Part shown: one piece after another, positions 1-5,191 of the stretch | Layout of the letters: each line of letters begins with the position of its first letter | Numbering within the stretch: position 1 is the stretch's first letter | DNA from: Polyangia bacterium | GTDB taxonomy: Bacteria; Myxococcota_A; Polyangia; Polyangiales; Polyangiaceae | Assembly: GCA_030430975.1 (NCBI GenBank) | Contig: JAUIKB010000495.1 | Location: 1 to 5,192, forward strand | Length of the DNA stretch: 5,192 nt | Direction of reading: 5' to 3' | Position numbers and translations under genes: made by a program | Notes under the pieces: model-generated | What the model was told of the DNA's origin: nothing | Database searches by the model: none | The model's input: the letters and a program-made list of their open reading frames with translations, nothing else

Positions 1-444
1 GCCGCCGACGAAACAGAAGCATTCCCCGGTCCGGTCGCGAGAGATCGTTCCCGAGCGACAGTTCGCGTACGACGCGTGCAACAATGCGGGCGGACAGGGC
101 AGCGGATTACGCGGTGGTTCAGTGCCGGGGTAGCGCTGTTCGCCCGGCTTGAGGGGCGGAAAGTCACCATAGGTGAAGCAGGCATCGCCCTGACCGCGAC
201 GGATCGGCCGTCCGTTGGCTGCCAGCGGATTGAGCTGCTGCGGCGCGGGCGGGCGAGCGCTGGCGTTTGGCGGTCCGGCGGAGCGAGATGGCGGCGGCCC
301 CAGATCGGGTTCCGGTGTCGTCGTCGCGACGGGCGGCTCCGAGGTCGGCATCGGCGGATTTCGCGTCGTCTGAGGTTCGGTTTCGCTGTGCTTACAGCCG
401 AGCAGCGAGACGGCCGAGACCGTGACCACGAATGCGCGCTTCAT
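1..444 (-). CDS. Putative lipoprotein, Pro-rich then Cys-rich (partial, 3' end off the left edge)
   Basis: Reading the minus strand from the ATG at 444-442 gives 148 uninterrupted codons to the window edge. Residues 1-17 form a lipoprotein signal peptide: Lys2-Arg3, a hydrophobic core, and the lipobox LLGC with Cys17 as the expected lipidated residue. Residues about 20-80 are a Pro/Thr/Ser-rich, probably disordered spacer. From about residue 84 the composition changes to a compact-looking module with five cysteines (89, 117, 129, 142, 144), consistent with disulfides in an exported protein. I do not recognise the family and the C-terminus is missing. A TACCCT hexamer lies 6 nt upstream of the ATG; no good Shine-Dalgarno sits at normal spacing (GAGG is 12 nt away). 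An in-frame GTG 18 nt upstream is possible but would put extra residues before the signal peptide. Lipoprotein call confident, function unknown. Confidence 0.8.
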   Translation of the reverse strand, partial: MKRAFVVTVSAVSLLGCKHSETEPQTTRNPPMPTSEPPVATTTPEPDLGPPPSRSAGPPNASARPPAPQQLNPLAANGRPIRRGQGDACFTYGDFPPLKPGEQRYPGTEPPRNPLPCPPALLHASYANCRSGTISRDRTGECFCFVGG

Positions 445-450
445 CGCGCT

Positions 451-456
451 AGGGTA
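451..456 (-). promoter_or_regulatory. Candidate -10 element (TACCCT) for the left-edge lipoprotein
   Basis: On the minus strand, TACCCT is followed by exactly 6 nt and then the ATG at 444. This places the expected transcription start at or next to the start codon, as in leaderless transcripts. No TTGACA-like -35 box is visible 16-18 nt upstream. The same spacing occurs before the ATG at 1369. Based on the pattern only. Confidence 0.3.
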
Positions 457-559
457 CCTCACGTCGTCGGCGCGCCGGCAGCGCGTGAATTGCAGTGGAA
501 TTTGGAAGGTTTTGGATGTTCCGCACGCGGGCGCGCGTCATCGTCGGTCATGGCGTTTC

Positions 560-579
560 GGGTTTGGTTTGGGGTTGGG
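560..579 (+). other. G/T-rich tract with four G-runs (possible two-tier G-quadruplex)
   Basis: G runs of 3, 2, 4 and 3 are separated by short T loops. The tract could form a weak two-tetrad quadruplex and sits at the edge of the pectate lyase remnant. Seen directly; any function is inference, and simple compositional bias is an equally good explanation. Confidence 0.3.
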
Positions 580-1287
580 ATCTCGGTTCATCACAATCTG
601 TTCGCTCACAATAACAACCGCAATCCTGCCATCGGGACTTACAACGCCGACCAGGAGCAGACCGCCGATATCCGCAACAACGTGATCTACGACTGCCCCA
701 CGATGGGCTAGGCCAGCGGCGACAGCAAGTGGGTGCACCTGAACTACGTCGGCAACTACGCGGTGTTTGGTCCCGATTCGAAGAACGACGAGATGTTTAA
801 GGGTGACTCGAAGAACCACCTCACCGTTTTTCAGTTCGGCAACTACCGAGACATGAATTGCAACGGCATCGTCGACGGAAGTGATGACGGCGCGTTTGTG
901 CTAGGCGGTGACTTCGACACGGCGTCTAGCGAATTCCCGATAGCGGCGGTCACCAGTCAGACCGCCGTCGAAGCGCTAGCTAGCGTCATGGCGAACGCCG
1001 GCGCCCGGCCTTGGAATCGGGACGCGGTCGACGTGCGTATCCTCACCGAGCTTCAGACCAACACCGGCGGGCTGATCGATTCCCAGGACGAGGTGGGCGG
1101 CTGGCCGGAGCTGGACGGCGGCGCGACCATCATCGACACCGACCGCGATGGCGTGCCGGACGCATGGGAATCCGCCAACGGTACCGATCCAGGGCAGGAT
1201 GACGCCAACGGCGATGCAAACGGCGACGGCTACACCAACCTCAAGAACTACTTGCACCACGCCGCGACCAACGGGCCGACGCCCTAG
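580..1287 (+). pseudogene. Pectate lyase-like protein remnant: N-terminus missing, in-frame TAG
   Basis: One plus-strand frame reads from SVHHNLFAHNNNRNPAIG (about 583-636) through RNNVIYD and LNYVGNYAVFGP to the stop at 1285-1287. This is the order seen in the C-terminal half of PL1-type pectate lyases and related right-handed beta-helix proteins, which cleave de-esterified pectin outside the cell. After the helix come Asp-rich Ca-binding segments: MNCNGIVDGSDDG (about 853-891), DTDRDGVPD (about 1135-1161) and a DANGDANGDGYTN segment (about 1201-1239), typical of secreted myxobacterial and bacteroidete enzymes. Two lesions are visible. The frame is broken by TAG at 709-711, with clear homology on both sides and no frameshift. 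The signal peptide and the N-terminal helix coils, including the Ca-binding Asp region of the active site, are absent. No start or ribosome-binding site precedes the homologous part. A secondary start at ATG 733 would give 184 aa, but it begins mid-domain and is unlikely to be a functional enzyme. A sequencing error could explain the TAG but not the missing N-terminus. Confidence 0.75.
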
Positions 1288-1356
1288 CCCGGGCGAATCC
1301 ACAACCCCTTCGTCCAGCTCGAGATGACCGACCTGCGGGGGTAGGCTCGGATGGGC

Positions 1357-1362
1357 TACAAT
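1357..1362 (+). promoter_or_regulatory. Candidate -10 element (TACAAT) for the Gly-rich lipoprotein
   Basis: TACAAT matches the sigma-70 consensus TATAAT at five of six positions and lies exactly 6 nt before the ATG at 1369. The expected transcription start would then fall on that ATG, giving a leaderless message and excluding the in-frame ATG at 1351. No clear -35 box is visible at 17 nt. Supported by similarity and spacing only. Confidence 0.4.
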
Positions 1363-1368
1363 CGACGC

Positions 1369-2235
1369 ATGGGGCGGTTCAGCTGGGTGTGGGCGATACC
1401 GTATTGTATCGCCGGGATGGCTGCCTGCTCGTCGGGGGCCCCGTCATCGCCCGTCGGCTCTGGCGGATTGGGGCGCGGCGGCTCGGCGGCAGGCGCATCA
1501 GGCAACGGTGGCGGTAGCGCCGGCAGTGGTGGCGGCGGCGCCGGCGGCATCGCCGGGGCGATCAGCGGAGTTGGTGGCGCCGGCCAATCCGGATCGTCGG
1601 GAGCGGGCGGCGGCGCTGGTTCGTCTGGCGCCGGGACCGCGGGCAGCGGCGCGACCGGCGGTTCGGGCGCGAGCTGTCCGGCCGGGGCGCACTGTTATGA
1701 ACGTTCGGGACTTGTGTTCGCCGCGACCCAGACTGAGCCCGAGTTTCGAGATACCTGGAAACCCCCGCCGGGCATCTACAAACGTCTGGAGGCTACTTAC
1801 CGGCTCTATCTCGGTCCGTGGTCGACGACCCCGATGGGCTATCGCCACAATGTGCTGTACATCGATCGGGTCAAGCCGCTGGATATGATCGGCTACGTCC
1901 AATTCGGTCGCGCCGGGAACATTATTATCCGCCACGGGTTCGGTCAGAAGCCCGTCGACAAGGCGAAGCTGACTCAGTCGGCCAGCCTGAGTCCGGGGAA
2001 CTGGTACAATATTCGGTATGTTTACGATACCGAAATGTCTTTGCTGACGCTGACGGTGACCGCCGCCGACGGTGCGCCGATCGCTCAGATGACCGATGCG
2101 CCGGACATCGACGCGCTCGAGATCAAACCCAGTGACGATATCGGGGTGACGTTCAGCAACCCCGGCATCAATCCTCAAGAGGTCCCGTCGTTTGGCTGGG
2201 AACACTGGGATCTCCACATCGTGCTCACGCCGTAA
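1369..2235 (+). CDS. Secreted lipoprotein with Gly-rich linker and ConA/LamG-like C-terminal domain
   Basis: From ATG 1369 the product is 288 aa. Residues 1-20 are a signal peptide (Arg3, hydrophobic core, lipobox MAAC, Cys20 as lipidation site). Residues about 21-102 are a Gly/Ser/Ala linker that would hold the domain away from the membrane. The remaining ~185 residues are soluble and beta-rich, with many alternating hydrophobic/aromatic strands, a central LSPGNWYNIRYVYD segment and a closing FGWEHWDLHIVL. This layout (a 'length of ligand-covering strand, then W-Y-I/V-R, then a final D-L strand') is what concanavalin A-like/LamG jelly-roll domains show, so glycan or surface binding is plausible. 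No catalytic residues can be assigned. Two cysteines (about 103 and 109) lie just before the domain and could pair. An in-frame ATG at 1351 adds six residues; I prefer 1369 because a TACAAT box sits 6 nt before it. The next gene is convergent, 34 nt away. Confidence 0.85.
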   Translation: MGRFSWVWAIPYCIAGMAACSSGAPSSPVGSGGLGRGGSAAGASGNGGGSAGSGGGGAGGIAGAISGVGGAGQSGSSGAGGGAGSSGAGTAGSGATGGSGASCPAGAHCYERSGLVFAATQTEPEFRDTWKPPPGIYKRLEATYRLYLGPWSTTPMGYRHNVLYIDRVKPLDMIGYVQFGRAGNIIIRHGFGQKPVDKAKLTQSASLSPGNWYNIRYVYDTEMSLLTLTVTAADGAPIAQMTDAPDIDALEIKPSDDIGVTFSNPGINPQEVPSFGWEHWDLHIVLTP

Positions 2236-2269
2236 CCGACGGCCAGACGCCTTGAGCGCTCGGGGGTGG

Positions 2270-3214
2270 CTACTGCATCTCGAGCGCGAACGAGTTGGCG
2301 CCCAGCTGACGTACCGCCTCGAAACCCGTCGGCGTCACGTCGAAGACGCCGTCGGCGTAGCCGGGCTGGGCGTCGTCTTCCCAGCGAAAGGCCTCGTGCA
2401 TGTTCACTTTGAACAGCATGTTTACGTCGCCGGTCACGTTCGGATCAACACTCAGGCTGATCGGGAAGTAGTACGCTGTTTCGTCTCCCTCTTTTTTCAC
2501 CTCGAAACCACCGCTGGATAGTTGTGGGAAGTCGAGACCGCCTCCCTCCAGCGGAAACTCCATGCCGAACGCGCCGAACACGTAGCGGTAGAAGCCCTGA
2601 TCGCGGATCGTGCCGTCGAGCTCGGCGCCGCCGCTCATGGCGATCAGAGCCTGGAGCGTGCCGGGTATCGCCTGGCCGCCGACGTGCACGGTCGCATCGA
2701 CGGTGAAGCGGGTGTGCGAAACCACGACGCGAGCGCGCGTGTAGGTCGCTGCCGTCAGGTCCTGAGCATTCACCTGCCCGACGACGGTGTCGGACCCGTC
2801 GTCGAGGGGAGCCTCGATCGCTCCGGTGCCGTGTTCGAAGATCAGCGCTCCGGTTTGGTCACTGGCGGATTCGAACAGCGTCAGGTTGCGGATACCGAGC
2901 GCCGCGTCCTTGGGCGTTTGGCCGGAAAGGCCGTCGTTATGCGCTACCGGCTCGTGACTGGATAGCAGGCGGACGAACACCTGCGGTCCCATCACCGCGT
3001 TGCCGCCCGAGCCGCCGGACCCTCCCGTCATCGAGCCGCCGGACCCGCCGGTCATCGAACCGCCCGATCCAGCCGTCGATCCGCCGGACCCCGCAGCCGC
3101 GCCGTCGCCGCCCGATCCCCCCGCGTTGTTGGCGCCCACACCGACATCGCTGCCGCATGCCAGCGTTGAGAAACCCAATCCAAAACCAAAAGCCGCTGAA
3201 AGAATTCGCATCAT
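2270..3214 (-). CDS. Putative lipoprotein with Gly/Ser-rich repeat linker, function unknown
   Basis: The 314-aa product starts MMRIL, has a hydrophobic core and the lipobox STLAC with Cys20 as the lipidation site; this is the only cysteine. Residues about 31-72 are a Gly/Ser linker containing SMTGGSGG repeats. Residues about 77-314 form a soluble beta-rich domain. The YTRARVVVSHTRFTVD segment (158-173), followed by a GQ-IPGTLQALI strand, resembles DUF4382-type lipoproteins of bacterial envelopes, but I cannot confirm this by eye. The double Met (3214 and 3211) leaves the exact start uncertain by one codon; the upstream GCGGGAAC is a poor ribosome-binding site. The gene lies 51 nt downstream of the membrane protein gene in the same direction, so it may be the last gene of the sigma factor unit, although a CATAAT-like hexamer in the gap would also allow its own promoter. 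Lipoprotein call firm; role unknown. Confidence 0.85.
   Translation of the reverse strand: MMRILSAAFGFGLGFSTLACGSDVGVGANNAGGSGGDGAAAGSGGSTAGSGGSMTGGSGGSMTGGSGGSGGNAVMGPQVFVRLLSSHEPVAHNDGLSGQTPKDAALGIRNLTLFESASDQTGALIFEHGTGAIEAPLDDGSDTVVGQVNAQDLTAATYTRARVVVSHTRFTVDATVHVGGQAIPGTLQALIAMSGGAELDGTIRDQGFYRYVFGAFGMEFPLEGGGLDFPQLSSGGFEVKKEGDETAYYFPISLSVDPNVTGDVNMLFKVNMHEAFRWEDDAQPGYADGVFDVTPTGFEAVRQLGANSFALEMQ
3009..3080 (-). repeat. Three in-frame 24-bp tandem units encoding the Gly/Ser linker
   Basis: Units at 3009-3032, 3033-3056 and 3057-3080 are near-identical (first two) or degenerate (third). Each encodes eight residues of the type SMTGGSGG within the lipoprotein linker. Because the unit is a multiple of three, copy-number change would lengthen or shorten the spacer without a frameshift. 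Confidence 0.75.
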
Positions 3215-3265
3215 GTTCCCGCTAACTGGATGCTGGACCGTCGCATTATGAAGCCGTGAGCGATT
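3215..3265. other. 51-nt spacer between the membrane protein and lipoprotein genes
   Basis: This A+T-richer gap holds a minus-strand CATAAT hexamer (3244-3249) about 30 nt before the lipoprotein start, without a recognisable -35 box. I see no strong hairpin followed by T residues on the minus strand, so read-through from the upstream sigma factor unit is possible. Confidence 0.35.
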
Positions 3266-4258
3266 TTATTGGTTTGGCTGCCCCGACGGGTTCGGCTTTG
3301 GCAGTCCCACCAGTGTGCGCACCCGCGGCGTGTGGCTCGAACGGGGCCACACGACGATGAACCGCTTGGCGCGACTCCGAGCGGCCGGCGCCTGACCGGT
3401 CTTGAGCAACGCCTGAATCGCGATCACCTCGCGCTCCTGGCTCAGCCGACCGTTCGGATACAGCTGCGAGTGCTGGTTCGCGACCTGCAGCGCGCGGCTC
3501 GGCGATCCGCCAAGAGCGGACTGCGCCTGGCGCAGCAGGGCGATCTCCGACGGCTTGGGCGACGCGCTTGCGCTGGGTCGGGCAGCGGCTGCGCTCGGCG
3601 CTGGGGACGAGCCCGCGCCGGTTGTGCTCCGGCTCGCACCGGAATGGCCCGCGGGCCCACCGTTTGGCTCGGCTGCCGGCGTCGCGGCCGTCTTCGCACT
3701 CTCTGCGGCGCTCGCCTGGGACGCGCTCGAATCCGCAGCCGACCCACTCGGGTTCAACGGCACGCCATCGTGGGGCCTCGCCTGGGCGTTCGCGGCTGGC
3801 GCGTCCGCGGGCGGATCCGGGTCACGGCGCGCGTAGCCGATCGCCAGCGCCGCGATCGCTGTGGCCACGGCGGCGGTCACGCCAACCTTCACCAACGCGG
3901 TTGGGGCGCCGCTTGCCACGCCCGCCGCCGCACCCGGCAGGCCGCTCGTTCCGCTGCCGGCCGAAGCACCCGTCGCGCCACCGCCCGAAGCGCCCGTCGC
4001 ACCGCCGCCCGAAGCGCCCGTCGCACCGCCATCGCCCGACGCGCCGGCCCCGCCGCCATCACCGGAGCCGCCCCCGTCGGTCGAACCGCCGCCGTCGCCT
4101 CCTCCGCCTCCGCCCGGATCGAGCAACGGGCCGAGGCGGTCCGCCAGGCGCGCTAGCTGCTGCGCATCGGGCAACTCGCCGGCTCCCGCACTCAGAGCGC
4201 CCTGCAGCCGCGCGGAAACGCTGGCGTCGTCGAGCATTCGCTTTGGATCGTCGTTCAC
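3266..4258 (-). CDS. Single-pass membrane protein coupled to the ECF sigma factor; putative sigma regulator
   Basis: The 330-aa product starts at GTG 4258, chosen because it overlaps the sigma factor stop (GTGA) and has GGGAG 6 nt upstream; ATG 4237 is an alternative seven codons in. Residues about 8-47 are a short helical region rich in Leu, Ala and Asp. Residues 49-118 are almost pure Gly/Ala/Ser/Asp, including three GGGATGAS-type repeats. Residues about 121-141 are one hydrophobic membrane segment, followed by Arg144-Arg145. Residues about 148-236 are an Ala/Ser/Pro spacer. Residues about 237-315 are a helical TPR-like module (LLRQAQSALGG, QEREVIAIQALLKTG), a C-terminal pattern I associate with membrane proteins encoded beside myxobacterial ECF sigma factors. 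No zinc-binding anti-sigma HxxxCxxC motif is present; the protein appears to have no cysteine. Topology is unclear: absence of a signal peptide favours N-inside, yet Arg-Arg follows the membrane segment. A role in holding or sensing for the sigma factor is inferred from coupling only. Confidence 0.85.
   Translation of the reverse strand: MNDDPKRMLDDASVSARLQGALSAGAGELPDAQQLARLADRLGPLLDPGGGGGGDGGGSTDGGGSGDGGGAGASGDGGATGASGGGATGASGGGATGASAGSGTSGLPGAAAGVASGAPTALVKVGVTAAVATAIAALAIGYARRDPDPPADAPAANAQARPHDGVPLNPSGSAADSSASQASAAESAKTAATPAAEPNGGPAGHSGASRSTTGAGSSPAPSAAAARPSASASPKPSEIALLRQAQSALGGSPSRALQVANQHSQLYPNGRLSQEREVIAIQALLKTGQAPAARSRAKRFIVVWPRSSHTPRVRTLVGLPKPNPSGQPNQ
3963..4034 (-). repeat. Three in-frame 24-bp tandem units encoding GGGATGAS-type linker
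   Basis: Units at 3963-3986, 3987-4010 and 4011-4034 differ by only a few bases; the last two are almost identical. Each adds eight Gly/Ala/Ser/Thr residues to the linker before the membrane segment. They probably arose by slippage and could vary in number between strains without breaking the frame. Confidence 0.8.
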
Positions 4259-4269
4259 GAGGCGCTCCC
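4255..4269 (-). promoter_or_regulatory. Translational coupling site: GGGAG ribosome-binding site and GTGA stop/start overlap
   Basis: On the minus strand GGGAG (4269-4265) is followed by 6 nt and GTG (4258-4256), whose last two bases begin the TGA stop (4257-4255) of the sigma factor. This arrangement ties translation of the membrane protein to that of the sigma factor and decides the GTG start. Confidence 0.75.
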
Positions 4270-4830
4270 GGTTTTGGCGTTGGACGGCGGCGCGCCGTCG
4301 GCATCGGTCGGTGGATCGATGGCGTCCTTCACGCGGCGGCGCGCTGCGTGAAGCCGCGAGTAGGCGGTTTGCAGTGGGCACCCGACGGCTTCGGCGACCT
4401 CCGCCATCGTGAGCTGTTCGATTTCGTACAGCACGAACACGGCCCGCTTGTCGGTGTCGAGAGTGTCGAGCGCAGCGTCGAGCAGGCGGAGTCCCTCGCG
4501 GCGCTCGACGTCGTCCGTAGCGTTGCCGTGCTCCGCGTCCGGTGGAGTATCCGTCGGCACCTCGCGTCGCACGTGGGCTCGCTTGCGCCGATCCGACGCG
4601 ACCCGAGTGCACACCGAGTACAGCCACGCGTTGAGCGTCGAATACTCCGACAGCTGATCGAGCCGTCGATGTAGGACCAGAAACACCTCCTGGGACAGAT
4701 CCTCGACGTCGGCGGGGGGCACCCCCATGCGGCGCAGCATTCGCCACACAAAAGGTGCGTAACTATTGAACAAATCAGCGAAATTTGGCGGGGCCCCGGG
4801 CGAGCTAGGAGTGGCCGGAGCAGACGTCAC
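4255..4830 (-). CDS. ECF-type RNA polymerase sigma factor (sigma-70 family)
   Basis: From GTG 4830 the product is 191 aa, the usual length for an ECF sigma factor. Region 2 spans about residues 17-87: FADLFNSYAPFVWRMLRRMG, the core-binding/-10 recognition motif DVEDLSQEVFL (41-51), and LNAWLYSVCTRVASDRRKR (66-84). An acidic linker (about 88-112) joins region 4 at about 117-170, with LDTLDTDKRAVFVLYEIEQL and the helix-turn-helix LTMAEVAEAVGCPLQTAYSRL (140-160) that contacts the -35 element, ending in ARRRVKDAI. There is no sigma region 3. The same frame stays open upstream to 5148, but those residues are low-complexity and overlap the preceding gene in another frame, so the GTG just before region 2 is preferred; no clear ribosome-binding site precedes it. 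The stop overlaps the next gene by 4 nt. It would direct RNA polymerase to a small envelope-related regulon; the inducing signal cannot be read from the sequence. Confidence 0.93.
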   Translation of the reverse strand: MTSAPATPSSPGAPPNFADLFNSYAPFVWRMLRRMGVPPADVEDLSQEVFLVLHRRLDQLSEYSTLNAWLYSVCTRVASDRRKRAHVRREVPTDTPPDAEHGNATDDVERREGLRLLDAALDTLDTDKRAVFVLYEIEQLTMAEVAEAVGCPLQTAYSRLHAARRRVKDAIDPPTDADGAPPSNAKTGSAS

Positions 4831-4876
4831 GGGGATAACTGGCGGTAGTCGTCCGGTTTTATCAACTCGCTCAGCA
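4831..4876. other. 46-nt spacer between the outer-membrane-like gene and the sigma factor
   Basis: This short, A+T-richer gap carries TTGATA on the minus strand (4865-4860), which resembles a -35 box, but the hexamers 17-19 nt further on (CCAGTT to AGTTAT) are poor -10 boxes. No terminator hairpin is evident, so both read-through and an internal promoter remain possible. Confidence 0.3.
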
Positions 4877-5191
4877 TTATTCCCAGTGCAGGCCGGCTCC
4901 GACCGAGAGCGTGCCGCCGAACGCCGACGGCCGAAACAGCTGACTGCGTTCGGTACCGGTAGTGTACCCGAATCGATCGCGGACGAACGGGACGACCCCG
5001 CTGGCGGCGAGTCGCAGCACCACGGAGTCGAGGGGGTGCCATAGCGCTCGGACCCGACCCACAGCGGCTGCGGCGGGGCGGATGCTCTGCTCGTCACGAT
5101 CGAACTGCGCGCCCTGGACTCGGATGAAGCCTGCTTGTGCGCCCGCACACAAGTCCAGGCGCAGCCCCTCGGGGCGGATCCCCGGCAGGCA
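4877..5191 (-). CDS. Outer-membrane-like beta-strand protein, C-terminal fragment (5' end off the right edge)
   Basis: One minus-strand frame is open from the right edge to TAA at 4879-4877, giving 104 residues with no start in the window that looks genuine (the first candidate, TTG 5152, falls inside the conserved-looking part). The sequence alternates hydrophobic and polar residues as in amphipathic beta-strands: LCAGAQAGFIRV, SVVLRLAASGVVPFVRDRFGY and a last strand GGTLSVGAGLHWE close to the C-terminus, as expected of an outer-membrane barrel. A 'VPFVRDxFxY' segment before the last strands is a pattern I associate with hypothetical barrel proteins near ECF sigma factors in myxobacteria (recollection, not checked). 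The sigma factor begins 46 nt downstream in the same direction, so co-transcription is plausible. Competing frames over this stretch are Arg/Ser-rich and look like shadows. Confidence 0.7.
   Translation of the reverse strand, partial: CLPGIRPEGLRLDLCAGAQAGFIRVQGAQFDRDEQSIRPAAAAVGRVRALWHPLDSVVLRLAASGVVPFVRDRFGYTTGTERSQLFRPSAFGGTLSVGAGLHWE

Larger units (their letters stand above)
445..579. other. Intergenic spacer between the divergent lipoprotein and the pectate lyase remnant
   Basis: This 135-nt spacer separates the minus-strand lipoprotein start from the first recognisable pectate lyase residues. None of the plus-strand frames shows the missing N-terminal half of a pectate lyase. The right-hand end (560-579) is a G/T-rich tract with four runs of G. 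The point where homology is lost falls at or just after this tract, so the spacer probably contains the deletion or recombination joint. Open reading frames crossing it on the plus strand run antisense to the lipoprotein gene further left and are not thought to be genes. Confidence 0.45.

Noticed and set aside
76..579. Long plus-strand reading frame leading into the pectate lyase remnant as its N-terminus
   Set aside because: The 76-441 part is antisense to the lipoprotein gene, is Arg-rich with no signal peptide and shows no beta-helix pattern; homology starts only near 580.
901..985. Cluster of four CTAG tetranucleotides, including the palindrome GCTAGCTAGC
   Set aside because: CTAG is usually rare in bacteria so the cluster is curious, but it is in-frame Leu-Ala-Ser-type coding in a decaying gene and can be explained by relaxed selection or chance.
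1498..2217. 239-codon minus-strand frame under the Gly-rich lipoprotein
   Set aside because: Arg/Ala-rich composition typical of the antisense of a GC-rich gene; the plus strand has a clear lipobox and a domain-like sequence.
2248..2270. Bidirectional terminator between the convergent lipoprotein genes
   Set aside because: GAGCGCTC (2254-2261) is a perfect palindrome without a loop, its flanks pair poorly and no T-run follows on either strand.
2522..2965. 147-codon plus-strand frame inside the second lipoprotein
   Set aside because: Fully antisense to a gene with lipobox and beta-rich domain; no ribosome-binding site or motif.
3243..3268. Hairpin TCGC...GCGA followed by TTTT on the plus strand
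   Set aside because: Only a 4-bp stem with a 15-nt loop, and it points the wrong way for the minus-strand genes around it.
3568..4674. 368-codon plus-strand frame across the sigma factor and membrane protein genes
   Set aside because: Extremely Arg/Pro/Ser-rich, spans two well-supported antisense genes and shows no domain.
4835..4865. Promoter TTGATA with a downstream -10 box for the sigma factor
   Set aside because: The -35-like half is fair, but the best hexamer at acceptable spacing matches the -10 consensus at only about three positions.
4831..5148. N-terminal extension of the sigma factor to an upstream start at 5148
   Set aside because: The extra 106 residues are Ser/Arg/Pro-rich, unlike ECF factors, and overlap the outer-membrane-like gene in a different frame.
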